From: Desulfobacterales bacterium
Lineage (GTDB): Bacteria > Desulfobacterota > Desulfobacteria > Desulfobacterales > Desulfobacteraceae
Reading direction: 5' to 3'
NCBI GenBank assembly: GCA_022361135.1
Contig: JAKSBM010000224.1
Span: forward strand, 1 to 6,802
DNA length: 6,802 nucleotides
Shown here: piece by piece, positions 1 through 5,904 of the stretch
Numbering within the stretch: position 1 is the first letter of the stretch
How the letters are laid out: each line of letters starts with the position of its first letter
Translations under genes and position numbers: made by a program
The notes under the pieces: model-generated
Database searches by the model: none
The model's input: the letters and a program-made list of their open reading frames with translations, nothing else
What the model was told of the DNA's origin: nothing

Positions 1-2
1 AT

Positions 3-107
3 GCCTCTGGAAAGATCAGTAAAATTTCACCGGAATCGGTCAAAATCCACACCCCCAAGGCCACGGTGGGCATTCGGGGAACACGATTCATCATTGACGT
101 TGATTAA
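3..107 (+). CDS. FecR-domain protein, C-terminal end (5' part outside window)
   Basis: Only the last 34 codons are visible, in the frame closing with TAA at 105-107. The translated tail contains the segment TPKATVGIRGTRF, which matches the hallmark C-terminal strand of FecR domains (consensus roughly TPtavvGvRGTeF). The protein ends a few residues later at IIDVD, so the FecR domain is at or near the C terminus. FecR-domain proteins of this kind are usually exported periplasmic proteins, often with a LysM or signal-peptide region upstream, and frequently sit beside OmpA-like and CHASE2 genes. The next gene starts 12 nt after the stop, so it is almost certainly co-transcribed. The N terminus, signal peptide and promoter lie outside the window, and its ligand or partner cannot be inferred. 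Confidence 0.78.
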   Translation, partial: ASGKISKISPESVKIHTPKATVGIRGTRFIIDVD

Positions 108-113
108 AGGAGG
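106..113 (+). promoter_or_regulatory. Ribosome binding site of the OmpA-like lipoprotein gene
   Basis: AAAGGAGG overlaps the TAA stop of the upstream FecR gene and lies 6 nt before the ATG at 120. This near-perfect anti-16S match decides the start. An in-frame TTG at 114 is too close to it, and the ATG at 129 is further than ideal. Confidence 0.85.
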
Positions 114-119
114 TTGCCC

Positions 120-707
120 ATGCATCGTATGATCCTTTTCTCCATCAGCCTGCTCTTCCTTGTCTCCTGCGGACAGACCAAGGTTACCCTCCTGCCCGAC
201 GCCGACGGTACCACCGGACAGGTTTACCTGGCCAACGACCAGACGAGAATCACCCTGGACAAAGCCTATGCCTCGGCCGTATCCAAAAGCAAAGACGGCC
301 AAATCAGCCAGGGAAAGGAAAATCCGGAAACCATTTCCAGGGACTATGGCAGCCTGCTCAAGGCCGAACCGGCCATGCCCGTTTCCTTTATCCTCTATTT
401 TGAATCGGGCAGCACCCGTTTGGTCCCTGCGTCCAAAGCCTTGATTCCCCAGATTCAACAGGCGGCCCAGGAACGGGCCCCATGCGAAATCAACATCATC
501 GGCCACACCGACACCGTGGGCACCAAAACCGACAATGTTCGTCTTTCCATGGAACGGGCCAAGCAATTGGGTGAACAATTGGAAGAACGCCTGCCCGGAG
601 ATCTGCCCATCCACATCCAGGGATTTGGGGAATACGACCTGCTCGTCCCCACCCCGGACAACACCCCCCGGGCCGAAAACAGGCGGGTGGAAATCATGAT
701 TCGGTAA
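120..707 (+). CDS. OmpA-like peptidoglycan-binding lipoprotein
   Basis: A 195-residue lipoprotein. The N terminus has a basic start, a hydrophobic stretch (residues 5-15) and a lipobox LVSC with the acylated cysteine at C17. The +2 residue is Gly, not Asp, which favours sorting to the outer membrane. Residues 18-85 are a low-complexity linker without a recognised domain. Residues 88-195 form an OmpA C-terminal-like domain: FILYFESGS opening strand, GHTDTVG at 128-134, N-x-x-LS-x-x-RA at 139-147, and NRRVEI near the end. D131 and R146 align with the Asp/Arg pair (D271/R286 in Acinetobacter OmpA) that binds diaminopimelate of peptidoglycan. The protein should therefore tether the outer membrane to the cell wall. 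It sits between a FecR-domain gene and a CHASE2 receptor gene, with 12-nt and 6-nt gaps, so it probably serves as the envelope partner of that receptor. The Pal-type role in division is less likely because no tol genes are adjacent. Confidence 0.9.
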   Translation: MHRMILFSISLLFLVSCGQTKVTLLPDADGTTGQVYLANDQTRITLDKAYASAVSKSKDGQISQGKENPETISRDYGSLLKAEPAMPVSFILYFESGSTRLVPASKALIPQIQQAAQERAPCEINIIGHTDTVGTKTDNVRLSMERAKQLGEQLEERLPGDLPIHIQGFGEYDLLVPTPDNTPRAENRRVEIMIR

Positions 708-713
708 TCCATC

Positions 714-2750
714 GTGGAGGAAGCTGTTCCCCATACGCCGCCCATTCCCAGGCGGACCCGACTTATCCTGGCCCTGCTCACCCTGACCCTGACCCTGGGC
801 ATGGCCTTCGGGGCCTGGAATCCGGGGCGATGGTTCAAGGCCATGGATTTCTTTGTCCATGATCTCCTCATGGAGGCCACCCCCTCCCGGCCCCCGGCCC
901 CCCGGGACCAGGTCACCATTGTGGACATTGACGAGGCAAGCCTGGAAGCCGTCGGCCAATGGCCCTGGCCCCGGTATCACCTGGCACGCCTCCTGGTGAA
1001 TCTGAACCGGGCCGGTGCCCGGGCCATCGGCCTGGACATCCTCTTCCCCGAAGCCGACCGATCCGCCCTGGTGACGATCCAGGACCGGATGAAACGGGAT
1101 TTCAATGTGGACATCGACCTCAAATCCGTGCCACGGGGACTTTTGGACAACGATGGATACCTGGGCCGGGTCATGGCAGGGATGCCCACCCTGGTGGGGG
1201 CCCGATATTTTTACTTTGACCACACCACCCAGGGCCGGGTCTGCAAGGAACCGCCCCTGGAAATCCTGGATCCCCAGTCCCTCCTCAGCCCCCACACGGC
1301 CCGGGGCATGATGTGCAACACCCCGGCCTTGGAATTGGGGCTTTCCGCCACCGGCTTTGTGAACACCCGTTACGAAGGGGACGGCATCATCCGCAGGGCC
1401 CCCCTGGTCCTTGGCTATGAAAATCAGCTATACCCCCACCTGGCCCTGGCCCTGCTCTGCCGGGCCCAGGGCATTTCCCGGGCCCAGGTTCAGTCCACCC
1501 CCACGGGGCCGGTGCTCAAGGCCGGTACCCATGCCATTCCCCTCACCACAAGGGGGGAACTCCTTTTAAGGTTCCACCCCCGGGATCACCACCGTCCCTT
1601 TATTCCGGCCCTGGATATCCTCAACCAAACCGCTGATTTATCCCTGGTCAAGGATCGGATTGTCCTGGTGGGTTCCACGGCCATGGGGCTCAACGACACC
1701 CATCCCACCCTGTTCAGCCCCCATTTCCCCGGAGCCGCCGTCAGCGGGGTGATCCTGGAGAACATCCAGGCCCAGGAATCCATCACCCTTCCCCCCTGGC
1801 ACCGCTATTTCACCCTGTGGAGTTGCCTTTTCACCGGGTTGTTTCTGGCCTTGTTTTTCTACCGGGTCCCCGGTCCTCTCTGGCTTTTGGCCGGATTTTG
1901 TTTTTGGAGTTTATTCATTGTGGGCATGACCCTGACCGCCCATTTTCAATTTTCCCTTTTCCTTTCCCCGGCCCCGGCCCTGGGCCTGTCGTCCATCCTC
2001 TTTTCCGTTTTTTCCCTGGCCCGGTTTGCCATTGTGAAGCGGGAGGCCTTCCTCTGGTACAAACGCCTTTCCTCGGCCCAGCAACTCACCATGGACGCCA
2101 TGGTGGGCATGGTGGAAACCCGGGATCCGGAAACCGGCAGCCACATCATCCGAACCCAAAACTATGCCCGGCTCATGGCCCGGGAACTCCAGAAGCGGGG
2201 GAACCATCCGGAGATCACCGCCGAATTCATCCGGGACATCTTTTTGTCCGCCCCCCTCCACGACATCGGCAAGGTGGGAATTCCCGATCAAATCCTCCTC
2301 AAACCCGGCCGCCACACCGATGGGGAATTTGAGGAAATGAAAAAACATGCCCTTTACGGCAAAGCCATCATAGAAAAGGCATCGGCCAAACATCTCCATG
2401 CCCATTACCTGGACATGGGGGCCCAGATTGCCGCGGCCCACCACGAACGCTGGGACGGCACCGGTTACCCCATGGGGCTATCCGGGGAGGTCATCCCCCT
2501 GGCCGGCCGGATCATGGCCATCTCCGACGTCTACGACGCCCTGATTTCCAAACGCTGCTATAAGCCCGCCTTCCCCCATGAAAAGGCCATGTCCATCATC
2601 CGCCAGGAACGGGGAAAACATTTTGATCCCCAAATTGTGGATGCCTTCTGCGCCGTGGAGGAAGAAATCAAGGCCATTGCCGCGGCCCATCAAGATCCGG
2701 AACCCCACCCCGAACACCTGGATTCCCTAAGGGTCCACCCCGGCCCATGA
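714..2750 (+). CDS. CHASE2 sensor with HD-GYP domain, predicted c-di-GMP phosphodiesterase
   Basis: A 678-residue membrane receptor. TM1 is at residues 15-35. An extracytoplasmic CHASE2 domain spans about 43-358, with typical segments VTIVDIDEASL, GQWPWPR and VLVGSTAMGLNDTHPT. TM2-TM4 are near 365-383, 388-408 and 414-440, and a cytoplasmic HD-GYP domain covers about 458-655. All HD-GYP signature residues are present: ETGSH with E473 and H477, HDIGK with H516/D517/K520, H545, HH at 576-577, DGTGYP at 581-586, and D605 in SDVYDAL. The extra glutamate E473 is typical of the trinuclear-metal class, so active hydrolysis of cyclic di-GMP is expected (inference from family knowledge). The GTG start at 714 is the only plausible start before TM1. 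It has no convincing Shine-Dalgarno and lies 6 nt after the lipoprotein stop, suggesting translational coupling. CHASE2 is more often joined to adenylate cyclase, kinase or GGDEF outputs. Two periplasmic cysteines, C177 and C201, could form a disulfide. The ligand is unknown. Confidence 0.92.
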   Translation: MEEAVPHTPPIPRRTRLILALLTLTLTLGMAFGAWNPGRWFKAMDFFVHDLLMEATPSRPPAPRDQVTIVDIDEASLEAVGQWPWPRYHLARLLVNLNRAGARAIGLDILFPEADRSALVTIQDRMKRDFNVDIDLKSVPRGLLDNDGYLGRVMAGMPTLVGARYFYFDHTTQGRVCKEPPLEILDPQSLLSPHTARGMMCNTPALELGLSATGFVNTRYEGDGIIRRAPLVLGYENQLYPHLALALLCRAQGISRAQVQSTPTGPVLKAGTHAIPLTTRGELLLRFHPRDHHRPFIPALDILNQTADLSLVKDRIVLVGSTAMGLNDTHPTLFSPHFPGAAVSGVILENIQAQESITLPPWHRYFTLWSCLFTGLFLALFFYRVPGPLWLLAGFCFWSLFIVGMTLTAHFQFSLFLSPAPALGLSSILFSVFSLARFAIVKREAFLWYKRLSSAQQLTMDAMVGMVETRDPETGSHIIRTQNYARLMARELQKRGNHPEITAEFIRDIFLSAPLHDIGKVGIPDQILLKPGRHTDGEFEEMKKHALYGKAIIEKASAKHLHAHYLDMGAQIAAAHHERWDGTGYPMGLSGEVIPLAGRIMAISDVYDALISKRCYKPAFPHEKAMSIIRQERGKHFDPQIVDAFCAVEEEIKAIAAAHQDPEPHPEHLDSLRVHPGP

Positions 2751-2777
2751 AAAAAGGCAGGGGAAAAATCCCCTGCC
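2750..2777 (-). terminator. Intrinsic terminator of the crotonase gene
   Basis: A perfect 9-bp stem (GGCAGGGGA at 2756-2764 with TCCCCTGCC at 2769-2777) closes an AAAA loop. Read on the minus strand it is followed at once by six T residues (2755-2750), the classic rho-independent form, and it begins 26 nt after the crotonase stop codon. On the plus strand the hairpin is followed by CAAATCC without a T-tract, so it should serve mainly the minus-strand gene. The U-tract overlaps the stop codon of the convergent HD-GYP gene by one base. Confidence 0.88.
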
Positions 2778-2803
2778 CAAATCCACAACATTTCAAAATC
2801 AAA

Positions 2804-3580
2804 TCATTTTTTTTCCATCATCATTCCATGGACAAACTCCAGGGTGGCCTTGACCTCGGGATTCATCAGGGCATCGCTCAAAAAGGCCTTCCACTCACCG
2901 GAGGCCAGCTTTTCCCGGGTGGTGGCGGCAACATCGTGCTTTAGCTCCGCCTTGATGTGGACAAAGGGCTGGTTGGGGGTATCAATCCAAAGGCAGATGA
3001 TCTCCTTGGCCCGCTGGATCAATTTTTCATCGTCGGCCACCACCTCATCCACGATTTCCAGGGCCTTTAACCGGTTCACATCCATCATTTCCCCAAAGTA
3101 CATGAGATCCCGGTATTTTTTATCGCTGTCCGCCCCGAATCGAACCACAGCGGCCTGGGCCAGGGTCAGGGCCAGGCCGATTTTGATCTCACTCATGCCC
3201 ACCCGGATTTTGGGATGATCCTTAATAATCCGGTAGTCGGCGGCCATGGACATGATCAGGCCCATGGCGGCACAATGGCCGTTGATGGCCGATACCACCG
3301 GCTTTTTGCAAGTAAACAGATCCAGGAGGATTTCCTCTTCCTCTTCAAAAAATGCCACCACCTCCTCCCCGCTTTTGAAACCGGCAAAGAGGGGCAGGCT
3401 GAAACCCGAGGAAAAAAACCGCCCCGTGCCCGTGAGAATCAAGCCCTTGATTTCGGGATCCTGGTTCACCTGGTCCACGGCGGCCTTGAGTTGCTTCAGG
3501 GTATCCAGGGTCACGGCATTGGTGATTCCATCATCCAGGCGGGCAATCATAATTTGATCTTCAACATCTATTTTCAGCAT
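2804..3580 (-). CDS. Enoyl-CoA hydratase/isomerase (crotonase) family protein
   Basis: A 258-residue protein, the usual length for single-domain crotonases. These act on acyl-CoA thioesters in the cytoplasm by stabilising an enolate in an oxyanion hole. Visible features are the first oxyanion loop RFFSSGFSL (54-62), a helix rich in Glu (79-83), the second oxyanion loop with INGHCAAMG (99-107) and ADYR (114-117), and MSEIKIGL (129-136), where E131 aligns with catalytic E144 of rat mitochondrial hydratase. The partner glutamate (E164 in rat) aligns with D158, and the usual GAD of the first loop reads GFS, so the reaction may be isomerisation or another crotonase chemistry instead of plain hydration. 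The ATG at 3580 is chosen because AGGAAGGAGA precedes it by 4 nt; an in-frame ATG 33 nt upstream lacks such a site. It is monocistronic here, with its own terminator, and no other fatty-acid gene adjoins it. The exact substrate is unknown. Confidence 0.88.
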   Translation of the reverse strand: MLKIDVEDQIMIARLDDGITNAVTLDTLKQLKAAVDQVNQDPEIKGLILTGTGRFFSSGFSLPLFAGFKSGEEVVAFFEEEEEILLDLFTCKKPVVSAINGHCAAMGLIMSMAADYRIIKDHPKIRVGMSEIKIGLALTLAQAAVVRFGADSDKKYRDLMYFGEMMDVNRLKALEIVDEVVADDEKLIQRAKEIICLWIDTPNQPFVHIKAELKHDVAATTREKLASGEWKAFLSDALMNPEVKATLEFVHGMMMEKK

Positions 3581-3584
3581 GGGG

Positions 3585-3594
3585 TCTCCTTCCT
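3585..3594 (-). promoter_or_regulatory. Ribosome binding site of the crotonase gene
   Basis: On the minus strand AGGAAGGAGA is followed by CCCC and ATG at 3580. This selects the 258-residue form over a start at 3613, which would add 11 residues that do not belong to the crotonase fold. Confidence 0.8.
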
Positions 3595-3681
3595 GCAAAA
3601 TAAATAATTCCAATTTCCATTACTGAACATGGTTATTACCCCACCCCCACGGGCAGTGCAAGGCGCAATCCCGGGTTTTCA

Positions 3682-3709
3682 TTGACTTCCCGTAAAAACA
3701 GCGGTTAAT
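3682..3709 (+). promoter_or_regulatory. Possible promoter for the serine hydrolase gene
   Basis: TTGACT (3682-3687, 5 of 6 to the sigma-70 -35 consensus) is followed after 16 nt by GTTAAT (3704-3709, 4 of 6 to the -10 consensus), 40 nt before the ATG. It lies in the 169-nt divergent region between the crotonase and hydrolase genes. No equally good pair was found for the crotonase direction. This is a consensus match by eye only. Confidence 0.35.
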
Positions 3710-3736
3710 GTAATTCCATTCCCAACCGTATATCCC

Positions 3737-3743
3737 AAGGAGA
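3737..3743 (+). promoter_or_regulatory. Ribosome binding site of the serine hydrolase gene
   Basis: AAGGAGA lies 6 nt before the ATG at 3750. It favours that ATG over the adjacent in-frame TTG at 3747. Confidence 0.8.
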
Positions 3744-3749
3744 AGCTTG

Positions 3750-5018
3750 ATGGAAAACCGATCCACTGCCCGGTCACCCCTTCTGCACCGCCTCCTGAAA
3801 ACCATTGGCGTGACCACGGCCGCCGTCCTGGTCCTGGCCCTCATCAGCCTGGCCGTCTTCCACGACAAAGCCCTGCGCCTCTACCGGGTCATCACCCTGT
3901 TCAACCCGGACAGAATCGTGGAAAATTTCCAAACCATGGACAAAATATTCCCCCACAAAACCCTCAATCCAGCGCCCCATCCCTCTCCTTTAAAGCGCCA
4001 TCCCCTTCCCCTGCCCCCAAGTTTCATCCACAAGGGGAAAGAAATCGATCTTTCCACCTATCTGGAGGAAACCTGGACCACCGGTTTTCTGGTGCTCAGG
4101 GACGATACCATTCTCCATGAAAGCTATTACCTGGGCACAACGGAAAACAGCCGGCTGATCTCCTGGTCCATGGGCAAATCCATGGTCTCGGCCCTGGTGG
4201 GCATTGCCCGTGAAGAGGGGCATATTCCCAGCATCCACACCCCGGTCTCCGATTATGTTCACATGCTCAAGGGATCGGGATACCACGGGGTCAGTTTAAA
4301 AAATGTCCTCCAGATGTCCTCGGGCATCCGCTTCAATGAAGATTATGGAGATTTTTACTCGGACATCAATCGCATGGGCAGGGTCTTTGCGCTGGGAACG
4401 GCCATGGACGACTTTGTCCTTTCCCTGGAGCCGGAACGGGAACCGGGAACCTATCACCACTACGTCAGCATGAACACCCAGGTTTTGGGCATGGTCCTGC
4501 GCCACACCACGGGCACGCCCTTGTTTCAATATTTGGAGGAAAAATTATTCAAGCCCATGGGGGCCGAGGCACCGGCCTATTGGATCATGGATGATACCGG
4601 AATGGAAATGGCCTTTGGCGGCCTGGGCATGGTCCTTCGGGATTACGGCAGATTCGGCCGGATCTACCTGAACCAGGGCCGGATGGGGGGCCGGCAAATC
4701 GTCCCCGAAGAATGGATCCGGGCCTCCCTCACCATGGATGCCCCCCACCTCCAACCCGGTGAAAACCCGCTGTCTTCGTGGATCATGGGCTATGGATTCC
4801 AATGGTGGATCCCGGACAACAACCAGGGGGATTTCATTGCCATGGGCATCTGCAACCAATACATCTGGGTCCATCCCCCCAGCCGAACCGTCATTGTCAA
4901 ACTCTCGGCCTACCCCGACTACGACAAGGATGAATTCGAAAGGGCCCTCCAGGCCGTGGATCTCTTTCGCACTCTGGCCCGGACACTGACTCCGTCCTCC
5001 CCACTTGCCGGGGGATAG
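3750..5018 (+). CDS. Membrane-anchored serine hydrolase, beta-lactamase class C / NylB-like family
   Basis: A 422-residue protein. A hydrophobic helix at about residues 19-37 follows a basic N terminus and has no clear cleavage site, so it is likely an inner-membrane anchor with the catalytic domain in the periplasm. Residues 70-95 are a Pro/His-rich linker. The hydrolase domain covers about 95-410. It has the SxxK motif SMGK with nucleophile S140 and general base K143, the second motif YVS at 238-240 within HHYVSMNTQVLG, the segment GLGMVLRDYGRFG (291-303), and GYGFQWWIP (347-355). The last is characteristic of the 6-aminohexanoate-dimer hydrolase (NylB) branch of COG1680. The third motif, normally KTG, is replaced here by a VHP region (374-376), as is common in this group. 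Members include esterases, amidases and peptidases; resistance to beta-lactams is not implied. The gene is apparently monocistronic and its natural substrate cannot be deduced. Confidence 0.9.
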   Translation: MENRSTARSPLLHRLLKTIGVTTAAVLVLALISLAVFHDKALRLYRVITLFNPDRIVENFQTMDKIFPHKTLNPAPHPSPLKRHPLPLPPSFIHKGKEIDLSTYLEETWTTGFLVLRDDTILHESYYLGTTENSRLISWSMGKSMVSALVGIAREEGHIPSIHTPVSDYVHMLKGSGYHGVSLKNVLQMSSGIRFNEDYGDFYSDINRMGRVFALGTAMDDFVLSLEPEREPGTYHHYVSMNTQVLGMVLRHTTGTPLFQYLEEKLFKPMGAEAPAYWIMDDTGMEMAFGGLGMVLRDYGRFGRIYLNQGRMGGRQIVPEEWIRASLTMDAPHLQPGENPLSSWIMGYGFQWWIPDNNQGDFIAMGICNQYIWVHPPSRTVIVKLSAYPDYDKDEFERALQAVDLFRTLARTLTPSSPLAGG

Positions 5019-5029
5019 GGTCAACCGGT

Positions 5030-5057
5030 GTAGCCTCCCCTTGGATGGGGGATCTAC
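5030..5057 (+). repeat. Imperfect inverted repeat after the serine hydrolase gene
   Basis: GTAG (5030-5033) pairs with CTAC (5054-5057). After a 2-nt mismatch, TCCCC pairs with GGGGG (one G-T pair) around a short loop. It lies 11 nt past the stop codon and could act as a weak or factor-assisted terminator, but no T-tract follows, so intrinsic termination is doubtful. Confidence 0.3.
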
Positions 5058-5105
5058 TCCGACCCGATCAATCCAGCCGTAAAAATTGCATTTTCAGGAA
5101 AAGTC

Positions 5106-5137
5106 TTGACACCAAGCATTGGATATTTTTATATGAT
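5106..5137 (+). promoter_or_regulatory. Predicted promoter of the SCP2-like / Fe-ADH-like operon
   Basis: A perfect -35 hexamer TTGACA (5106-5111) is followed by an AT-rich block with overlapping -10 candidates: TATATG at 5130 (18-nt spacer) or TATGAT at 5132 (20-nt spacer). Transcription would start near 5142-5146, inside the palindrome that follows, leaving a leader of roughly 215 nt before the ATG at 5362. The -35 is strong and the -10 mediocre, which fits a regulated promoter. Confidence 0.55.
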
Positions 5138-5139
5138 TC

Positions 5140-5159
5140 AGTCGGCCATATGACCGACT
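5140..5159. promoter_or_regulatory. Candidate operator palindrome at the predicted transcription start
   Basis: AGTCGGCCATATGACCGACT is an inverted repeat with 9 of 10 base pairs matching; only C5146/A5153 fails. The palindrome adjoins the -10 region, where a bound dimeric repressor would block RNA polymerase. Its length and symmetry fit TetR-like or similar helix-turn-helix dimers. The cognate regulator is not in the window. Confidence 0.55.
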
Positions 5160-5167
5160 CACCCGAA

Positions 5168-5273
5168 TATTCCGCGGCAAGTTGCCCCGCTGCCGTTGAA
5201 ACGGTTAATGTCCAGGAAAACCGATTCCATATTCACCAATGGAAAGGCGGTGGCAAAATCATCCCGCGGAATA
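5168..5273 (+). repeat. Nested inverted repeats in the leader of the SCP2-like operon
   Basis: TATTCCGCGG (5168-5177) is exactly complementary to CCGCGGAATA (5264-5273), an 86-nt loop apart. Inside lie two short palindromes: GGCAAGTTGCC (5176-5186) and CCGTTGAAACGG (5193-5204). They may fold in the leader RNA or be further protein-binding sites. I do not recognise a known riboswitch or T-box element. Confidence 0.4.
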
Positions 5274-5350
5274 CCCGGTTGAAGCGTTCACGCCAACGGC
5301 TAATCACATTTTGAGCGAAGTGGGGATTCCGCATTTCCCCATTCCAAAAC

Positions 5351-5355
5351 GGGAG
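5351..5355 (+). promoter_or_regulatory. Ribosome binding site deciding the start of the SCP2-like gene
   Basis: GGGAG lies 6 nt before ATG 5362. The longer in-frame reading from ATG 5239 has no such site and would add 41 residues of no recognisable character, so 5362 is preferred. Confidence 0.7.
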
Positions 5356-5361
5356 AGAGAC

Positions 5362-5892
5362 ATGGCCAATTTCACCGAAGTTCGTCCCGGAAAGCAGCAC
5401 CTCAAACGGGCCTACCTCCACATCATGCTCTGGTTCACCGGACGGGCCGTCCAGGCCGCCGCCCGGGTGGATCCGGAAATCAAATCCGAATTCGACGCCA
5501 TGCCTCCGGGCTATTGCTTCAGCCTGGGCGCATTCCCCTCGGGACCGGCCATGGTGGTGGGCAAAACCCCAAAGGGAAAGGTCAAATACCTGGGCCGCCG
5601 GGCCAAGCAAGGGGAGCCCGACCTCACCTTGAACCTGAAGAGTCTGGAGCATCTCTTCCAACTCTTCACCTTCCAGGAAAGCACCCCGGCCGCCAATGCC
5701 CGGGACCGCCTCTTTGTGGACGGGGACATCCCCCATACCTGTGCCGTGGTCCGGATCCTGGACAAGGTTCAGGTCTATCTGCTCCCCCGGTTCATTGCCC
5801 GGCTGGCGGTGAAGCAATACCCCAAATGGACCCTGAAACGCCACACCCTGACCCGGACCCGGGTCTATCTTCGAACCCTGCTGGGCCTGTAA
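5362..5892 (+). CDS. SCP2-like (sterol carrier) domain protein, function unknown
   Basis: A 176-residue protein without signal peptide or membrane segment, so probably cytoplasmic. Residues 11-35 look like an amphipathic helix. Residues 38-145 show the pattern I associate with SCP2-like domains: a PEI-containing lead-in, FSLGAF strand (53-58), a short Gly/Lys turn, DLTLNLKS (87-94), a helix LEHLFQLF (95-102), and RLFVDGDIPHTCAVVRI (116-132), corresponding to the common 'G.l.v.Gd...a' segment. A basic tail follows (about 143-171). SCP2-like domains bind lipids or acyl-CoA in a hydrophobic tunnel, so a lipid or acyl-group carrier role is plausible but inferred. Identification rests on pattern, not on a decisive motif. 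The stop codon overlaps the ribosome binding site of the next gene, an Fe-ADH homologue, so the two are co-translated and probably work together. The gene is preceded by a promoter, palindrome and long leader. Confidence 0.7.
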   Translation: MANFTEVRPGKQHLKRAYLHIMLWFTGRAVQAAARVDPEIKSEFDAMPPGYCFSLGAFPSGPAMVVGKTPKGKVKYLGRRAKQGEPDLTLNLKSLEHLFQLFTFQESTPAANARDRLFVDGDIPHTCAVVRILDKVQVYLLPRFIARLAVKQYPKWTLKRHTLTRTRVYLRTLLGL

Positions 5893-5897
5893 GGAGG
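5891..5897 (+). promoter_or_regulatory. Ribosome binding site of the Fe-ADH-like gene
   Basis: AAGGAGG overlaps the TAA of the SCP2-like gene and lies 7 nt before ATG 5905. It fixes the start and shows close coupling of the two genes. Confidence 0.85.
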
Positions 5898-5904
5898 CAC
5901 GACC

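Larger units (their letters stand above)
5019..5361 (+). other. Non-coding leader and intergenic region between hydrolase and SCP2-like genes
   Basis: This stretch of 343 nt holds no convincing gene. It is visibly richer in A and T than the flanking genes. It contains an imperfect hairpin just after the hydrolase stop, a promoter-like element, a 20-nt palindrome, and several smaller inverted repeats before the next ribosome binding site. Short open frames (for example ATG at 5045, 5150 and 5239) lack ribosome binding sites and family-like sequence. Confidence 0.6.

Noticed and set aside
27..1295. A 422-codon open frame on the minus strand opposite the lipoprotein and receptor genes
   Set aside because: Gly/Gln/His-rich composition without domain features; it mirrors the codon bias of the well-supported plus-strand genes with full family motifs.
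1911..2444. Minus-strand open frame within the receptor's TM and HD-GYP coding region
   Set aside because: Directly opposite intact HD-GYP motifs; no ribosome binding site or domain features.
3581..3613. An earlier start of the crotonase gene adding 11 residues
   Set aside because: The strong AGGAAGGAGA site lies just before the internal ATG at 3580, and crotonase homology begins there.
3750..5018. Reading the serine hydrolase as an antibiotic-resistance beta-lactamase
   Set aside because: No KTG motif and NylB-like segments instead; an anchored general serine hydrolase fits better.
5045..5314. A possible 89-aa plus-strand small gene in the intergenic region, or a 54-aa form from ATG 5150
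   Set aside because: No ribosome binding site for either start, it runs through the predicted promoter and palindrome, and the sequence resembles no family.
5239..5361. A 41-residue N-terminal extension of the SCP2-like protein
   Set aside because: No Shine-Dalgarno before ATG 5239, whereas GGGAG sits correctly before ATG 5362, and the extension has no recognisable fold or signal.
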